Of a stretch of DNA of 45,150 bases, positions 16,887 to 25,925 are shown piece by piece. This DNA comes from Thermovibrio sp. (GTDB lineage Bacteria > Aquificota > Aquificia > Desulfurobacteriales > Desulfurobacteriaceae). The stretch spans positions 1 through 45,150 of the forward strand of contig WFYG01000045.1 of NCBI GenBank assembly GCA_015490195.1. Reading direction: 5' to 3'. The position numbers and the translations under genes are program-made. Each line of letters begins with the position of its first letter. Position 1 is the stretch's first letter. The notes below the pieces were generated by a model. That model did no database searches and was not told the DNA's origin. It saw only the letters and a program-made list of their open reading frames with translations.

Positions 16887-18104
16887 ATGGAAGCGGGAAT
16901 TGAGCGCCTGCTCCAGTCCCTTAACATCTTCTACCTTCTTGCTGGCGCTGTAATGATACTATCAATGCACGCAGGGTTTGCCTTCCTTGAAGCTGGAACG
17001 GTCAGAAAGAAGAACCAGGTTAACGCTCTCGTAAAAATTATCGTTGACGTTTCTGTTGCCACCCTTGCCTACTACTTTATCGGTTATCCCATTGCCCATA
17101 AGGTCTGTTTTATTAAGCCGGCTTCAGGGCTTATGGCCGATCAGGGGCTTGAGCTGGTCAGGTTTTTCTTCCTTCTCATGTTTGCCGCCTGTATTTCTGC
17201 TATAGTTTCAGGCGGTGTTGCAGAGAGAATGAAGTTCAGGCCTTACATAACAGCAGGTTTCTTTCTTGCCGGCGTCGTTTACCCTATCTTTGAAGCTCTC
17301 ATCTGGGGAGAGAGGTGGTCGCCCGCCTTTCAGGGGTGGATTAAGCACATTTTCGGTGCACCTATCCACGACTTTGCCGGCTCTATGGTAGTTCACGGCC
17401 TTGGTGGTTGGATAGCTCTTCCTGCAATTCTCCTTCTTGGTCCCCGTATGGGACGCTACGTTAAAGGGAAGTCAAGGCCTATACCCATCAGCAACATTCC
17501 TTACCTTGCCCTTGGTAGCTGGATTTTGATAATAGGCTGGTTCGGTTTTAACGTTATGAGCTCCCAGAAGCTTGAAGACATTTCGGGGCTTGTTGCAGTT
17601 AACTCTCTTATGGCAACGGCCGGAGGGATAATAGGAGGGGTTCTCTTCGGAAAGAACGACCCCGGCTTTATCCACAACGGAGCTCTTGCCGGTCTTGTTG
17701 CCATATGTGCAGGTTCAGACATTGTGAACCCTCTTGGGGCCTTTGTTATAGGTCTTATAGCTGCGTTTATCTTCGTTAAGGCTTTTATCTACGAACAGGA
17801 AGTTCTGAAAATTGACGACGTTTTAGGTGTTGTTCCCCTTCACGGCCTTAACGGTCTATGGGGAGGAGTTGCAGCCGGGATATTCGGTCAGAAGTTCCTG
17901 TGGGGTCTTGGAGGAGTCTCTTTCTGGGCTCAGCTCTTAGGAGCTCTCCTGACCCTCGTTTACGCAGTTATTGCAGGTTTTATTCTCTACGGAGCCCTTA
18001 AAAAGATTATGGGACTCAGGCTCTCTGAAGAAGAGGAGTTTGAGGGAGCCGACCTCTCCATTCACAGGATTACGGCCTACCCTGAAGACAGAGTCAAAAT
18101 ATAA
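16887..18104 (+). CDS. amt: Ammonium transporter (Amt family)
   Basis: A 405-residue Amt/MEP/Rh channel for ammonium in the inner membrane, with about eleven hydrophobic segments. The pore twin histidines appear in DFAGSMVVHGLGGW and PLHGLNGLWGG. The early segment AGFAFLEAGTVRKKNQVN is a family hallmark. The start has a near-perfect AAAGGAGGT SD at 16875-16883, and a sigma-54 promoter lies upstream. A strong terminator follows, so it is a single-gene unit. Control of its activity by the GlnB encoded nearby is expected from other bacteria. Confidence 0.95.
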   Translation: MEAGIERLLQSLNIFYLLAGAVMILSMHAGFAFLEAGTVRKKNQVNALVKIIVDVSVATLAYYFIGYPIAHKVCFIKPASGLMADQGLELVRFFFLLMFAACISAIVSGGVAERMKFRPYITAGFFLAGVVYPIFEALIWGERWSPAFQGWIKHIFGAPIHDFAGSMVVHGLGGWIALPAILLLGPRMGRYVKGKSRPIPISNIPYLALGSWILIIGWFGFNVMSSQKLEDISGLVAVNSLMATAGGIIGGVLFGKNDPGFIHNGALAGLVAICAGSDIVNPLGAFVIGLIAAFIFVKAFIYEQEVLKIDDVLGVVPLHGLNGLWGGVAAGIFGQKFLWGLGGVSFWAQLLGALLTLVYAVIAGFILYGALKKIMGLRLSEEEEFEGADLSIHRITAYPEDRVKI

Positions 18105-18134
18105 GGGTTTTTCCTTCACTTCCACCCCCTTTCT

Positions 18135-18162
18135 GCCCCCGTAAGGGGGCTTTCTTTTTTTA
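18135..18162 (+). terminator. Intrinsic terminator after amt
   Basis: A perfect six-pair stem GCCCCC/GGGGGC with a GTAA loop (18135-18150), followed by a T-rich tract TTTCTTTTTTT. It separates amt from the Fur-family gene. Confidence 0.92.
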
Positions 18163-18201
18163 TAAAGAATAGTTATTATTTAAGGAGTTCAAACTTTTGG
18201 T

Positions 18202-18210
18202 AGGAGGAGG
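18202..18210 (+). promoter_or_regulatory. Ribosome binding site deciding the Fur-family start
   Basis: AGGAGGAGG lies four bases before a TTG at 18215. The upstream in-frame TTG at 18197 would place this element inside the coding region, so 18215 is the likelier start. Confidence 0.7.
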
Positions 18211-18214
18211 AATT

Positions 18215-18637
18215 TTGAATAACACAGAACTAAAAAGACAAAAGCGAAAGAGGAATACACGCCAGAAAGCGATTGTTTATCAAGTAGTTCTTGATTCCCA
18301 CGACCATCCAACGGCAGAAAAGGTTTATGAAAGGGCAAGGAAGGAGCTCCCCAACATTAGCCTCGGTACTGTTTACAGGGTTCTGAAGGAGCTCTCTCAG
18401 GAGGGGAAAATTAAAGAGATCATCGTTAATAAGCAGTCTCACTTTGAAGGCAGGACAGACTTTCACCACCACTTCATATGCAGATCTTGTGGAAAGATTG
18501 AAGATGTTGAAACTCCCATCTGCCGTTACACCTGCAGGAAGGTGGAGCAAAAAGGCTACGTTGTTGAGGACATAGAGTATAAGTTCTACGGCCTCTGTTC
18601 TAAGTGTGCACAAAAACTAGGCATAGAATCAGAGTAG
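18215..18637 (+). CDS. Fur-family metal-responsive transcriptional regulator
   Basis: A 140-residue Fur/PerR/Zur-family repressor. The N-terminal winged helix (about 10-85) has RQKAIVYQVVLDSHDHPTAEKVY and the recognition region ISLGTVYRVLKELSQEG. The C-terminal dimer domain has the regulatory-metal cluster DFHHHFICRSCGKIED and two CxxC pairs (CRSC, CSKC) that bind structural zinc. The ligand cannot be settled from sequence; the HHHF pattern suits Fur and PerR. The region 18163-18200 is AT-rich and probably holds its promoter, but I could not define an operator. It sits between amt and glnB in the nitrogen block. Confidence 0.88.
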   Translation: MNNTELKRQKRKRNTRQKAIVYQVVLDSHDHPTAEKVYERARKELPNISLGTVYRVLKELSQEGKIKEIIVNKQSHFEGRTDFHHHFICRSCGKIEDVETPICRYTCRKVEQKGYVVEDIEYKFYGLCSKCAQKLGIESE

Positions 18638-18697
18638 TTGAACAGTTTTTATTCATCCAGTTTCGCATAAGTTCCTCTTTTGCTCAGTTTCCAGTTT

Positions 18698-18713
18698 TGG
18701 CATCTACTTTGCT
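18698..18713 (+). promoter_or_regulatory. Sigma-54 promoter of glnB-glnA
   Basis: TGGCAT at 18698-18703, five bases, then TTGCT at 18709-18713, the same half-elements and spacing as at amt, followed by an AT-rich stretch. It lies about 65 bases before the glnB ATG, inside the 142-base gap after the Fur-family gene. The rest of that gap shows no tRNA or obvious structured RNA. Confidence 0.85.
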
Positions 18714-18755
18714 TTAATTAAGGTTGAAGACGGATACGAGTGGTAAAATAGCTAA

Positions 18756-19118
<363 letters not shown>

Positions 19119-19140
19119 ACATAAACGGAAGGAGGGATTC

Positions 19141-20559
19141 ATGAAGCCGCAAAACGCAAAAGAAGTTGTAGAGATGATTCAAAGGGAAGGTATTAAGTTC
19201 GTTGACCTCAGATTTACAGACATGTTTGGAACCTGGCACCACATCACCTTCCCCGCTCACGAGATTTCTGAGGAGAGCTTTGAACAAGGGCTTTTCTTTG
19301 ACGGCTCCTCAATCAGACAGTGGCAGCCTATCAATGCCAGCGACATGATGTTTAAGCTTGATCCGACAACTGCAACTGTAGATCCAATTTCTGAGATACC
19401 TACTCTCGTTGTAATTGCAGACATCGTTGATCCTGTCACAAAAGAGCCGTACCACAAGGATCCGAGGAACATTGCAAAGAAGGCTGTTGAGTACCTCAGG
19501 TCAACTGGAATTGCAGACACTTTCTACTGTGGTCCCGAGCCTGAGTTCTTCGTCTTTGACGACGTTAAGTACGATGTTGGAACAAACTACGGCTTCTACG
19601 AGGTAGACTCAGTAGAAGGCTGGTGGAGAACAGGAGCTGACGAAAACCCCAACCTTGGTCACAAAATCAAGCCAAAGGGTGGCTACTTCCCCGTTCCTCC
19701 AAACGATCAACTTGATCACATAAGGAAAGTAATGACTATGAAGATGGAAGAGGCTGGAATTGTAGTTGAAGCCCTCCATCACGAGGTTGCTACCGGTGGC
19801 CAGTGTGAGATTGACTTCCGCTTTGGAACCATAATTGAAGCAGCCGATAACATTCAGTGGACAAAATACATAGTTAAAAACGTTGCGAAGATGTTCGGTA
19901 AAACCGCCACATTTATGCCCAAGCCCCTCTTTGGAGACAACGGTTCCGGTATGCACACCCACGTTTCTCTCTGGAAGAATGGAGAGAATCTCTTTGTAGG
20001 AGATAGCTACGCAGGTCTTTCTGAGCTTGCCCTCTACTTTATCGGTGGAATTATTAAGCATGCTAAAGCTATCTGTGCCTTTACAAACGCTACAGTTAAC
20101 TCTTACAAGAGACTCGTTCCCGGCTACGAGGCTCCCGTTAATCTCTGTTACTCTGCAAGGAACAGATCTGCTGCAATAAGGGTTCCCGTTGTTACCTCTC
20201 CTAAGGCCAAGAGGATTGAGGTCAGGTTCCCTGACTCTTCTGGAGCTCCCTACCTCACATTTGCAGCTCTCCTTATGGCAGGTCTTGACGGAATTGAAAA
20301 CAAGATCCATCCGGGAGAGCCGGTTGATAAGAATCTCTACGACCTTCCACCAGAGGAGCTTAAAGACATTCCAACAGTCCCCGGCTCCCTTGAGGAAGCC
20401 GTTAATGCCCTTGAGAAGGACTACGAGTTCCTTACAAAGGGCGGCGTAATGAGCGAGGAATTCCTTGCCGACTACATTGAGTACAAGAGGAAGGAAGAAA
20501 TTGACCCTGTAAGACTCAGACCTACACCTATGGAGTTCCTCCTCTACTACGATGTTTAA
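19141..20559 (+). CDS. glnA: Glutamine synthetase type I
   Basis: GlnA makes glutamine from glutamate, ammonia and ATP and is the main ammonium-assimilation enzyme. The 472-residue length fits the adenylylatable GSI-beta form. Visible motifs are the [10 protein letters not shown] region near the N-terminus, [11 protein letters not shown], the ATP-binding [18 protein letters not shown], and [10 protein letters not shown] with Y400 at the adenylylation site. GGAGGG precedes the ATG. A strong terminator follows. No adenylyltransferase gene is in the window. Confidence 0.97.
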   Translation: MKPQNAKEVVEMIQREGIKFVDLRFTDMFGTWHHITFPAHEISEESFEQGLFFDGSSIRQWQPINASDMMFKLDPTTATVDPISEIPTLVVIADIVDPVTKEPYHKDPRNIAKKAVEYLRSTGIADTFYCGPEPEFFVFDDVKYDVGTNYGFYEVDSVEGWWRTGADENPNLGHKIKPKGGYFPVPPNDQLDHIRKVMTMKMEEAGIVVEALHHEVATGGQCEIDFRFGTIIEAADNIQWTKYIVKNVAKMFGKTATFMPKPLFGDNGSGMHTHVSLWKNGENLFVGDSYAGLSELALYFIGGIIKHAKAICAFTNATVNSYKRLVPGYEAPVNLCYSARNRSAAIRVPVVTSPKAKRIEVRFPDSSGAPYLTFAALLMAGLDGIENKIHPGEPVDKNLYDLPPEELKDIPTVPGSLEEAVNALEKDYEFLTKGGVMSEEFLADYIEYKRKEEIDPVRLRPTPMEFLLYYDV

Positions 20560-20581
20560 ACTGCTTAAGAAACCGACCTTT

Positions 20582-20611
20582 AAACCCCCGCTTAGGCGGG
20601 GGTTTTCTATT
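20582..20611 (+). terminator. Intrinsic terminator after glnA
   Basis: An uninterrupted ten-pair stem AAACCCCCGC/GCGGGGGTTT with a TTAG loop, followed by a T-rich tail. It closes the glnB-glnA unit just before the methyltransferase RBS. Confidence 0.93.
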
Positions 20612-20622
20612 TTGGAGGTGTT

Positions 20623-21225
20623 ATGAGCCTGTTTGACGAAGCTGCAAAGACCTGGGACTTAAAACCCCACAGGGTAGAGACCGCCAGAAAGGTCGGTGAG
20701 GCAATCCTTTCCTCAGTTCCTGTCTCTAAGAGCTGGGTAGCACTTGACTTTGGAGCCGGAACAGGGCTTCTAACTTTCTACCTTTCTCCATACCTTTCCC
20801 GCATCTACGCCTTAGACAACTCTAAGGGAATGGTTGAGGTTTTAAAAGAAAAGGTTGAGAAGTTGAGGGCAGAAAACGTTGAGCCTGTTTTTGGCTCTTA
20901 CGGTGAGTTTTATCCTGAAGAGCCTTTAGACCTTATCATTTCCAGTATGTCTATCCACCATGTTAAGAAGGTTGACGAGCTCTTTAAGTGGTTCTCCTCC
21001 ATTTTAAAGGAGGGTGGTTACGTTGCAGTTGCAGATCTTGTGAAAGAGGATGGAACCTTCCACAGAGATAACACTGGCGTTTTCCACTTCGGTTTTGATA
21101 GAGAGGAGTTTGATAGCTATATGACCTCTGCTGGCATAGAACCTGTTGAGTTTAAGGTTGTCCACTCAATAGAGAGGAACGGCAGGGAGTACCCCATCTT
21201 CCTCTCCGTTGGCAGGAAGGTTTAA
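20623..21225 (+). CDS. Class I SAM-dependent methyltransferase
   Basis: A 200-residue Rossmann-type methyltransferase of the Methyltransf_11/UbiE-like group. Motif I is LDFGAGTGLL; the acidic residue after strand 2 is in YALDNSKGM; motif IV is DLIISSMSIHHV. The substrate is unknown. The DEAAKTWDLKPHRVETARKV start is common in small-molecule methyltransferases. GGAGG precedes the ATG. It is separated from glnA by a terminator but could be reached by readthrough. Its TAA shares TTAA with the convergent lysA. Confidence 0.85.
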   Translation: MSLFDEAAKTWDLKPHRVETARKVGEAILSSVPVSKSWVALDFGAGTGLLTFYLSPYLSRIYALDNSKGMVEVLKEKVEKLRAENVEPVFGSYGEFYPEEPLDLIISSMSIHHVKKVDELFKWFSSILKEGGYVAVADLVKEDGTFHRDNTGVFHFGFDREEFDSYMTSAGIEPVEFKVVHSIERNGREYPIFLSVGRKV

Positions 21226-22475
21226 AACTCCCTGGCTATGAGGTCTGAGAGGGTCTCTCTCTGCCTTACGATTTTGAAGTTTTCCCCTTCAACCATCACC
21301 TCGGCAGGTCTTGGCCTTGAATTGTAGTTTGATGCCATTGTAAAGCCGTAGGCTCCGGCGCTTAGAACTGCTATGTAGTCTCCCTCCTTAAGTGATGGGA
21401 GTTCCCTCTCCTTTGCTATAACGTCTCCCGTTTCACAGATGGGCCCTACAACGTCTGCAACAACATTCTCCCCTTCCCTCTCCTGAAGCGGAACTATGTG
21501 GTGGTATGCTCCGTAGAGGGAAGGTCTTGCTATGTCGTTCATTCCGGCATCCACTATGTAGAAGGTTTTATTCTCTCGCTTCTTTACGTAGAGAACTTGG
21601 GTTATCAGAACTCCTGCGTTTCCGCTTATTCTCCTTCCCGGCTCTAAAATCAGGTGACAACCGAGCTCTTTTACTACAGGGATAATTTCTTCTGCCAACC
21701 TCTTTGCCGGTACTATCTTCTCTTCCGGCCTGTAGTTGATGCCAAGCCCTCCGCCGGCGTCAAAGTACTCAACCTCTATGCCTTCTGAGTGGAGCTCTCT
21801 TACGAAGTTTGCAACCTTTCTGGCAGCTTCTCCAAAAACGGAGATGTCTGTTATTTGCGAGCCTATGTGGAAGTGGATACCTACAGGTTCCAGCCACCTG
21901 CTCTTCTTTGCGTACCTGTAGAGCTCAAAGGCCTTTTCAAAGGTTACTCCAAACTTTGCCTCTTTGAGCCCCGTTGAGATGTAGGGGTGGGTTTTCGGGT
22001 TTACGTCGGGGTTTACCCTTACCGCAAGGGGAGCTCTTCTTCCAAGCTTCTGTGCCACCTTTTCAAGAGCGTAGAGTTCCCCTTCAGATTCAACGTTTAC
22101 CATCAGAATACCCCTCTCAAGGGCGAAGTGGAGCTCCTCCTCTCTCTTCCCCACCCCTGCAAAGACTACTTTTTTGGGGTTTATTCCTGAGGTAAGAGCT
22201 CTGAATATTTCTCCCATTGAGACTGTGTCCGCTCCTGCACCAAGCTCTTTTAAAACTTTCAGTACGTGAACGTTAGAGTTTGATTTAACGGCAAAACAGG
22301 TTGTGTGGGGAACCTCTGAAAAGGCTAAGTCAAACTCGTTGAACCAGTACTCTAAGGCCTTTCTGCTGTAAACGTAAACGGGAGTTCCTACTCTTTGAAC
22401 CACCTCTTTCAGCGGAACTTCTTCAAAGAAGAGCTCCCCGTTTCTGTACCCAAGTTCTGGGTAAATCTCTTTCAT
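21222..22475 (-). CDS. lysA: Diaminopimelate decarboxylase
   Basis: LysA decarboxylates meso-diaminopimelate to L-lysine using PLP. The 417-residue protein has the PLP lysine in CFAVKSNSN, the glycine loop DAGGGLGI, EPGRRISGNAG and the C-terminal CETGDVIAKE, which carries the active-site Cys. Its ATG overlaps the tyrA stop in an ATGA, so it is the last gene of an aldolase-tyrA-lysA unit. dapD of the same pathway lies at 41364. Confidence 0.95.
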   Translation of the reverse strand: MKEIYPELGYRNGELFFEEVPLKEVVQRVGTPVYVYSRKALEYWFNEFDLAFSEVPHTTCFAVKSNSNVHVLKVLKELGAGADTVSMGEIFRALTSGINPKKVVFAGVGKREEELHFALERGILMVNVESEGELYALEKVAQKLGRRAPLAVRVNPDVNPKTHPYISTGLKEAKFGVTFEKAFELYRYAKKSRWLEPVGIHFHIGSQITDISVFGEAARKVANFVRELHSEGIEVEYFDAGGGLGINYRPEEKIVPAKRLAEEIIPVVKELGCHLILEPGRRISGNAGVLITQVLYVKKRENKTFYIVDAGMNDIARPSLYGAYHHIVPLQEREGENVVADVVGPICETGDVIAKERELPSLKEGDYIAVLSAGAYGFTMASNYNSRPRPAEVMVEGENFKIVRQRETLSDLIAREF

Positions 22476-23335
22476 TTGACAACACTCCTCTTCTCTTTTG
22501 CTCTCTGGAAAAATTCCTTAAGTCCTTCTCTGTTTTCTTCCTCTATGAGTCTTTCAATCTCTTCAAGGGCAGACTTAAACGTTTTTAACGACTTTAGCAG
22601 GTTCTCCTTGTTAGCTATGCAGATATCCCTCCACATTATCGGGTCGCTCATTGCAATTCGCGTAAAGTCCTTAAACCCCCCTCCAGTGTAGTCAAAAAGA
22701 TTCGTCTGAACTTCTTCAGATAGCTGGTCTATAGCTGCAACTATAGAGTAGGCAACAACGTGGGGAAGGTGGCTTACGGCGGCAAATACCCTGTCGTGAT
22801 AAAAGGGGTCCATTTCAACAACTTCAGATCCCAGGTTCTTCCAGAGTCTCTTAATCCTTTCAAGGGCTTTTCTATCTGTTTTCTCCGTTGGTGTAACGAT
22901 GAACTTGGCGTTTACAAAGAGGTTCTCAACAGCGTTCTCAACCCCCGACTTTTCTGTTCCCGCTATCGGGTGTCCTCCAACGAAAGGAGCAACACCTTCA
23001 AGGAGTTCCTCGCACTTTAGGACTAGTTTTCCCTTAACGCTTCCCAAGTCCGTTACTACTGTTCCTTCCTTTATGAAGGGGTTAATCTGGTTTATTACTG
23101 TCTCATAAACTCCCACAGGTGTTGCAATTACTACAAGGTCGGCAGTTGAAACTATTGAGTGCTTTATACTTCCTCTGTCTATAACGTCAAGTTCAAGTCC
23201 CTTCTCAATGGCTTCAGGGTTGATGTCAACTGCCGTAATTCTTCCCGGGAAACCTTTCAATTTTAAGTTGAGGGCAAACGAGCCTCCTATAAGTCCCAGT
23301 CCTATTACGCAGATCTCCTGAAAGTCCCAGTTCAA
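22472..23335 (-). CDS. tyrA: Prephenate/arogenate dehydrogenase
   Basis: TyrA oxidatively decarboxylates prephenate (or arogenate) in tyrosine synthesis. The 287-residue protein begins with the NAD(P)-binding motif VIGLGLIGGSFALNLK and has GGHPIAGTEKSG at the substrate site, plus the helical C-terminal dimer domain. No fused chorismate mutase or ACT domain is present. The TTG start overlaps the aldolase stop (TTGA) with AAGGAG upstream. Confidence 0.93.
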   Translation of the reverse strand: MNWDFQEICVIGLGLIGGSFALNLKLKGFPGRITAVDINPEAIEKGLELDVIDRGSIKHSIVSTADLVVIATPVGVYETVINQINPFIKEGTVVTDLGSVKGKLVLKCEELLEGVAPFVGGHPIAGTEKSGVENAVENLFVNAKFIVTPTEKTDRKALERIKRLWKNLGSEVVEMDPFYHDRVFAAVSHLPHVVAYSIVAAIDQLSEEVQTNLFDYTGGGFKDFTRIAMSDPIMWRDICIANKENLLKSLKTFKSALEEIERLIEEENREGLKEFFQRAKEKRSVVK

Positions 23336-23916
23336 GGGAGCTCTCCTTGAAGGTTTTTTACTGCAGCCAGAATTTTACAGGAGTTCTCAAGTGCTGAAAC
23401 GTACATTAGAGCCTCTTCCGGGGTTTTCCCTACGGCAAAAGGGCCGTGGCTGTAAACAATAGCAACCATGTGTTTGGTAAGCAGCTTTGATATCTTCTCG
23501 GCAACTTCCCGAGAAGAGACAACTTTTTCGGCTTTAACTACGGGAACTTCTCCAAGAAGGAGCTTTCCCTCTGAGTCAATCGGCGTAATGGAGTTCTCAT
23601 ACTTTAATGAGCAGGCTACAGTGAAGGGTGAATGGGTGTGGAGTATAGACTTTACTTCAGGGTTTTCTCTGTATATAGCCCTGTGAACTACAAGTTCCAT
23701 AGAGGCAAACCTGTCAAGCTCTCTGTTCTCGTTAACTGTTGTTAGAACGAAGTCCTCCTCTTTCAGATAGCCAAGCATCTTCCCAGAGCGTTTTATGAGT
23801 ATGTAATTTCCAATCCTCATGCTTATGTTTCCGCCGTGAGTATCTGTAAGTCCGGCTTCAAATGCGATTCTCCCCGTCCTTATCAGCTCTCTTCTCTCTT
23901 TTAAAAAAGGGACCAT
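23332..23916 (-). CDS. Class II aldolase/adducin-family protein
   Basis: A 194-residue zinc aldolase of the FucA/AraD/MtnB superfamily. The phosphate-binding loop is THGGNISMRI, the metal ligands lie in HTHSPF and the later SHGPFAVG histidine, and a conserved Glu sits in MELVVHRAIY. Possible substrates include fuculose 1-phosphate, methylthioribulose 1-phosphate or other deoxypentulose phosphates; sequence alone does not decide. It heads a unit with tyrA and lysA. AGGAGG precedes the ATG, and the terminator of the upstream sensor gene lies just before it. Confidence 0.87.
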   Translation of the reverse strand: MVPFLKERRELIRTGRIAFEAGLTDTHGGNISMRIGNYILIKRSGKMLGYLKEEDFVLTTVNENRELDRFASMELVVHRAIYRENPEVKSILHTHSPFTVACSLKYENSITPIDSEGKLLLGEVPVVKAEKVVSSREVAEKISKLLTKHMVAIVYSHGPFAVGKTPEEALMYVSALENSCKILAAVKNLQGELP

Positions 23917-23931
23917 TCTCTCCTCCTAAAT

Positions 23932-23954
23932 GAAAAGGCCGCCCGAAGGCGGCC
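23932..23954 (-). terminator. Intrinsic terminator after the heme sensor gene
   Basis: Read on the minus strand, a seven-pair GGCCGCC/GGCGGCC stem closes the very stable cUUCGg tetraloop and is followed by TTTTCATTT. It ends the PATAN-DUF3365 unit before the aldolase gene. Confidence 0.88.
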
Positions 23955-23979
23955 TCTCCGTAGGTCTTAATGCTTTTAC

Positions 23980-24972
23980 TTACTTTTTCCTCTTACGGAG
24001 TCTCTCCATAGCTATCTGGATACTAGCCCTGAGTCTGTCAATTGCAATTGCTAGTTTTGTTATTTCGTCTTTAACTTCTTCTTCCTTGAGACCTCTAACT
24101 CCAAGGTCTATGTCAAGCTTTCCTACGCTGATGTCGTGGGCTGCTTTTGTAAGCCTTTCAATAGGCTTGATGATCTCGCTCTTTGCGAAGTACCAGAAAA
24201 TGGCAAATGCAAGGATAAGTGCCAGAACGTTCCAGATGTCTACCATGTTAATGGCGGAACTTATAAGACCAGGAGGAACGATCGTTACGCTGATGATTCC
24301 ACGGAGCTCTCCAACTTTATAACCGGAAGCCCTTCTAAAGGCTTCCTCTCCGTACTTTGCGATGATAGCTTTTTTATATATAGGGTCAACTTCGTCCGGA
24401 GTTCCATGACACTTAAGGCAAGCTTTTTCTACTCTCAGTGCTTTGGCAAAGCGGAACTTATCTCCGTCCCATCCCCAGTACTCTCCGCTGGTATTTCCCT
24501 TTTTGTACTCTTTCTCTATTGCCTTTATGGCTTTCTCTTCCCACTTGTCAGGTTTGTCAGCAGGTGCTAAGTATCTGTCCGATACGGCTCTAAAGCTCCA
24601 GCCGTACTCAATATTTACAAGTCGGGAGAGTTCCCTCGTCGCAAGGGCAGGGTTGTGGGCGTAGAAGTGAACTTCTCCTATATCCTGAAGTACTTCTTTA
24701 TCACCGTAGCTTTTCAGAACACCGTTTTTAGCATCAAGGGAGAGCAGATAGCCGATGTCGGGGTTATATTTGTTTTCTGTCCATATGGTGTTAAAACCGG
24801 CTATCCATTTACGGAATATAATGACCTGCTGAGCAATAATTTTACCCTCTTTTACCAGCTGCTGCTGATAGTTCTTGTTAAGAAGGTGAAGGAAGGATAG
24901 GGTGGCAAGGCCTACAACTATACTGAAAACTATCAGGACTTTGTGAGAGATACTTAAATTTTTAAGCCCCAT
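23980..24972 (-). CDS. DUF3365-type c-heme sensor protein with HAMP domain
   Basis: A 330-residue membrane sensor. A transmembrane segment at about 10-30 is followed by an extracytoplasmic DUF3365/Tll0287-like domain with a c-type heme motif CLKCH (C185, C188, H189). A second transmembrane segment (about 245-265, rich in Ala, Leu and Phe) precedes a HAMP domain with IKPIERLTKAAHDISVGKLD. The protein ends soon after in a basic coiled coil, with no kinase, GGDEF or methyl-accepting module. It must therefore act through a partner, or it is a shortened receptor. It overlaps the end of the PATAN gene by 11 bases. Confidence 0.87.
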   Translation of the reverse strand: MGLKNLSISHKVLIVFSIVVGLATLSFLHLLNKNYQQQLVKEGKIIAQQVIIFRKWIAGFNTIWTENKYNPDIGYLLSLDAKNGVLKSYGDKEVLQDIGEVHFYAHNPALATRELSRLVNIEYGWSFRAVSDRYLAPADKPDKWEEKAIKAIEKEYKKGNTSGEYWGWDGDKFRFAKALRVEKACLKCHGTPDEVDPIYKKAIIAKYGEEAFRRASGYKVGELRGIISVTIVPPGLISSAINMVDIWNVLALILAFAIFWYFAKSEIIKPIERLTKAAHDISVGKLDIDLGVRGLKEEEVKDEITKLAIAIDRLRASIQIAMERLRKRKK

Positions 24973-25852
24973 TTGCTCCTCCTCTTAGAATAAGAGTTAT
25001 CTCATTTTTCAACTTCTCTCTGCAGCTTTCCCCGTTTATCAGACAACTGTCTGGTATTTTCTCTAGAAGGTTTTCAACAAAAGCATCAATCATGTTTACA
25101 GGGAGCCTGGTTATGTCCATGTCTTCAAAAGTTTCTTCAATCAGGAACTCTCCCATCGGTCCCATGGCTTCTATAAGGAGTTCCCTTATTTTCTCAAACA
25201 GTTCAGGGTTAACAAACGCGTTTTGTTGAGGTTCTTCTACTGTCTTTTTAACCTCTTTTTTCTCTTCGCCCGCTTCTTTTATAAGTCCTTTTTCCTTAAA
25301 GCTGTAGGCTCTTTCCAGTCCGCCCTTAAAGGAGTCTGCACCTGAAAATATCGCTTCGGCGAGTTTGTGTCCCTTTGAAATCAGAGAAAGCAGCTTCCAG
25401 TCTTCTCTATCAAGGGTAACCGGTTCAGATATTTCTTCTGAGAGTTCAAATCGCGGATTTTTCTTGAAGAACTCTTTAAGGTTGTCGGGTATTTCGTCCT
25501 GCTCTTTTGTGAAGTCCATCATTATATTTATTGTGTCTGCCTCTCCTATAGGTTCTTCGTCTATATCCCTCTCAAGGAAAGAGAATCTTCCTTTATCCCA
25601 CATGGCTACGTAGTGGAGTAGGAACTTTATCGCTTCAAAGAGGGGGATTTCTCCTTTTACTATTCTCTCTTTTAGGTGTTCCAGGAAGGGAACGTTTGTC
25701 TTAAAGTTTGTGATCTTTCCGTTCTTTAGTTGAATTGTTATGCTTTCTCCATCACTATTTAGAACCACTTCTCCGGTTTTTTTGCCTATGCTAACTATTT
25801 GTAACAGATCTAAAATTTCGGAATATGAGGAGAAATCACCCCTTAGTTCCAT
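24962..25852 (-). CDS. PATAN (DUF4388) domain protein with C-terminal helical module
   Basis: A 296-residue cytosolic protein. The N-terminal PATAN/DUF4388 domain (about 1-105) is recognised by MELRGDFSSYSEILDLLQIV, then GEVVLNSDGESITIQLKNG, and the WDKGRFSFLE ending. PATAN domains are protein-interaction modules linked to receiver-type signalling. Residues about 210-290 form a helical module (IRELLIEAMGPMGEFLIEET, then a LLEKIPD segment). The divergent neighbour carries two diverged copies of this module. The gene lies upstream of, and overlaps, the heme sensor gene, so the two should be co-expressed. Confidence 0.82.
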   Translation of the reverse strand: MELRGDFSSYSEILDLLQIVSIGKKTGEVVLNSDGESITIQLKNGKITNFKTNVPFLEHLKERIVKGEIPLFEAIKFLLHYVAMWDKGRFSFLERDIDEEPIGEADTINIMMDFTKEQDEIPDNLKEFFKKNPRFELSEEISEPVTLDREDWKLLSLISKGHKLAEAIFSGADSFKGGLERAYSFKEKGLIKEAGEEKKEVKKTVEEPQQNAFVNPELFEKIRELLIEAMGPMGEFLIEETFEDMDITRLPVNMIDAFVENLLEKIPDSCLINGESCREKLKNEITLILRGGANGA

Positions 25853-25925
25853 GGTATCTCCTGAGATTGTTTAGGTGTTAGAATAATCGTAGCATATAAC
25901 CTCTACTGGGAGAAGAGGAGATGAG

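Noticed and set aside
19609-20310. A 233-codon open frame antisense to glnA
   Set aside because: The sense strand is unmistakable glutamine synthetase. The antisense frame follows from codon usage and has no SD or domain.
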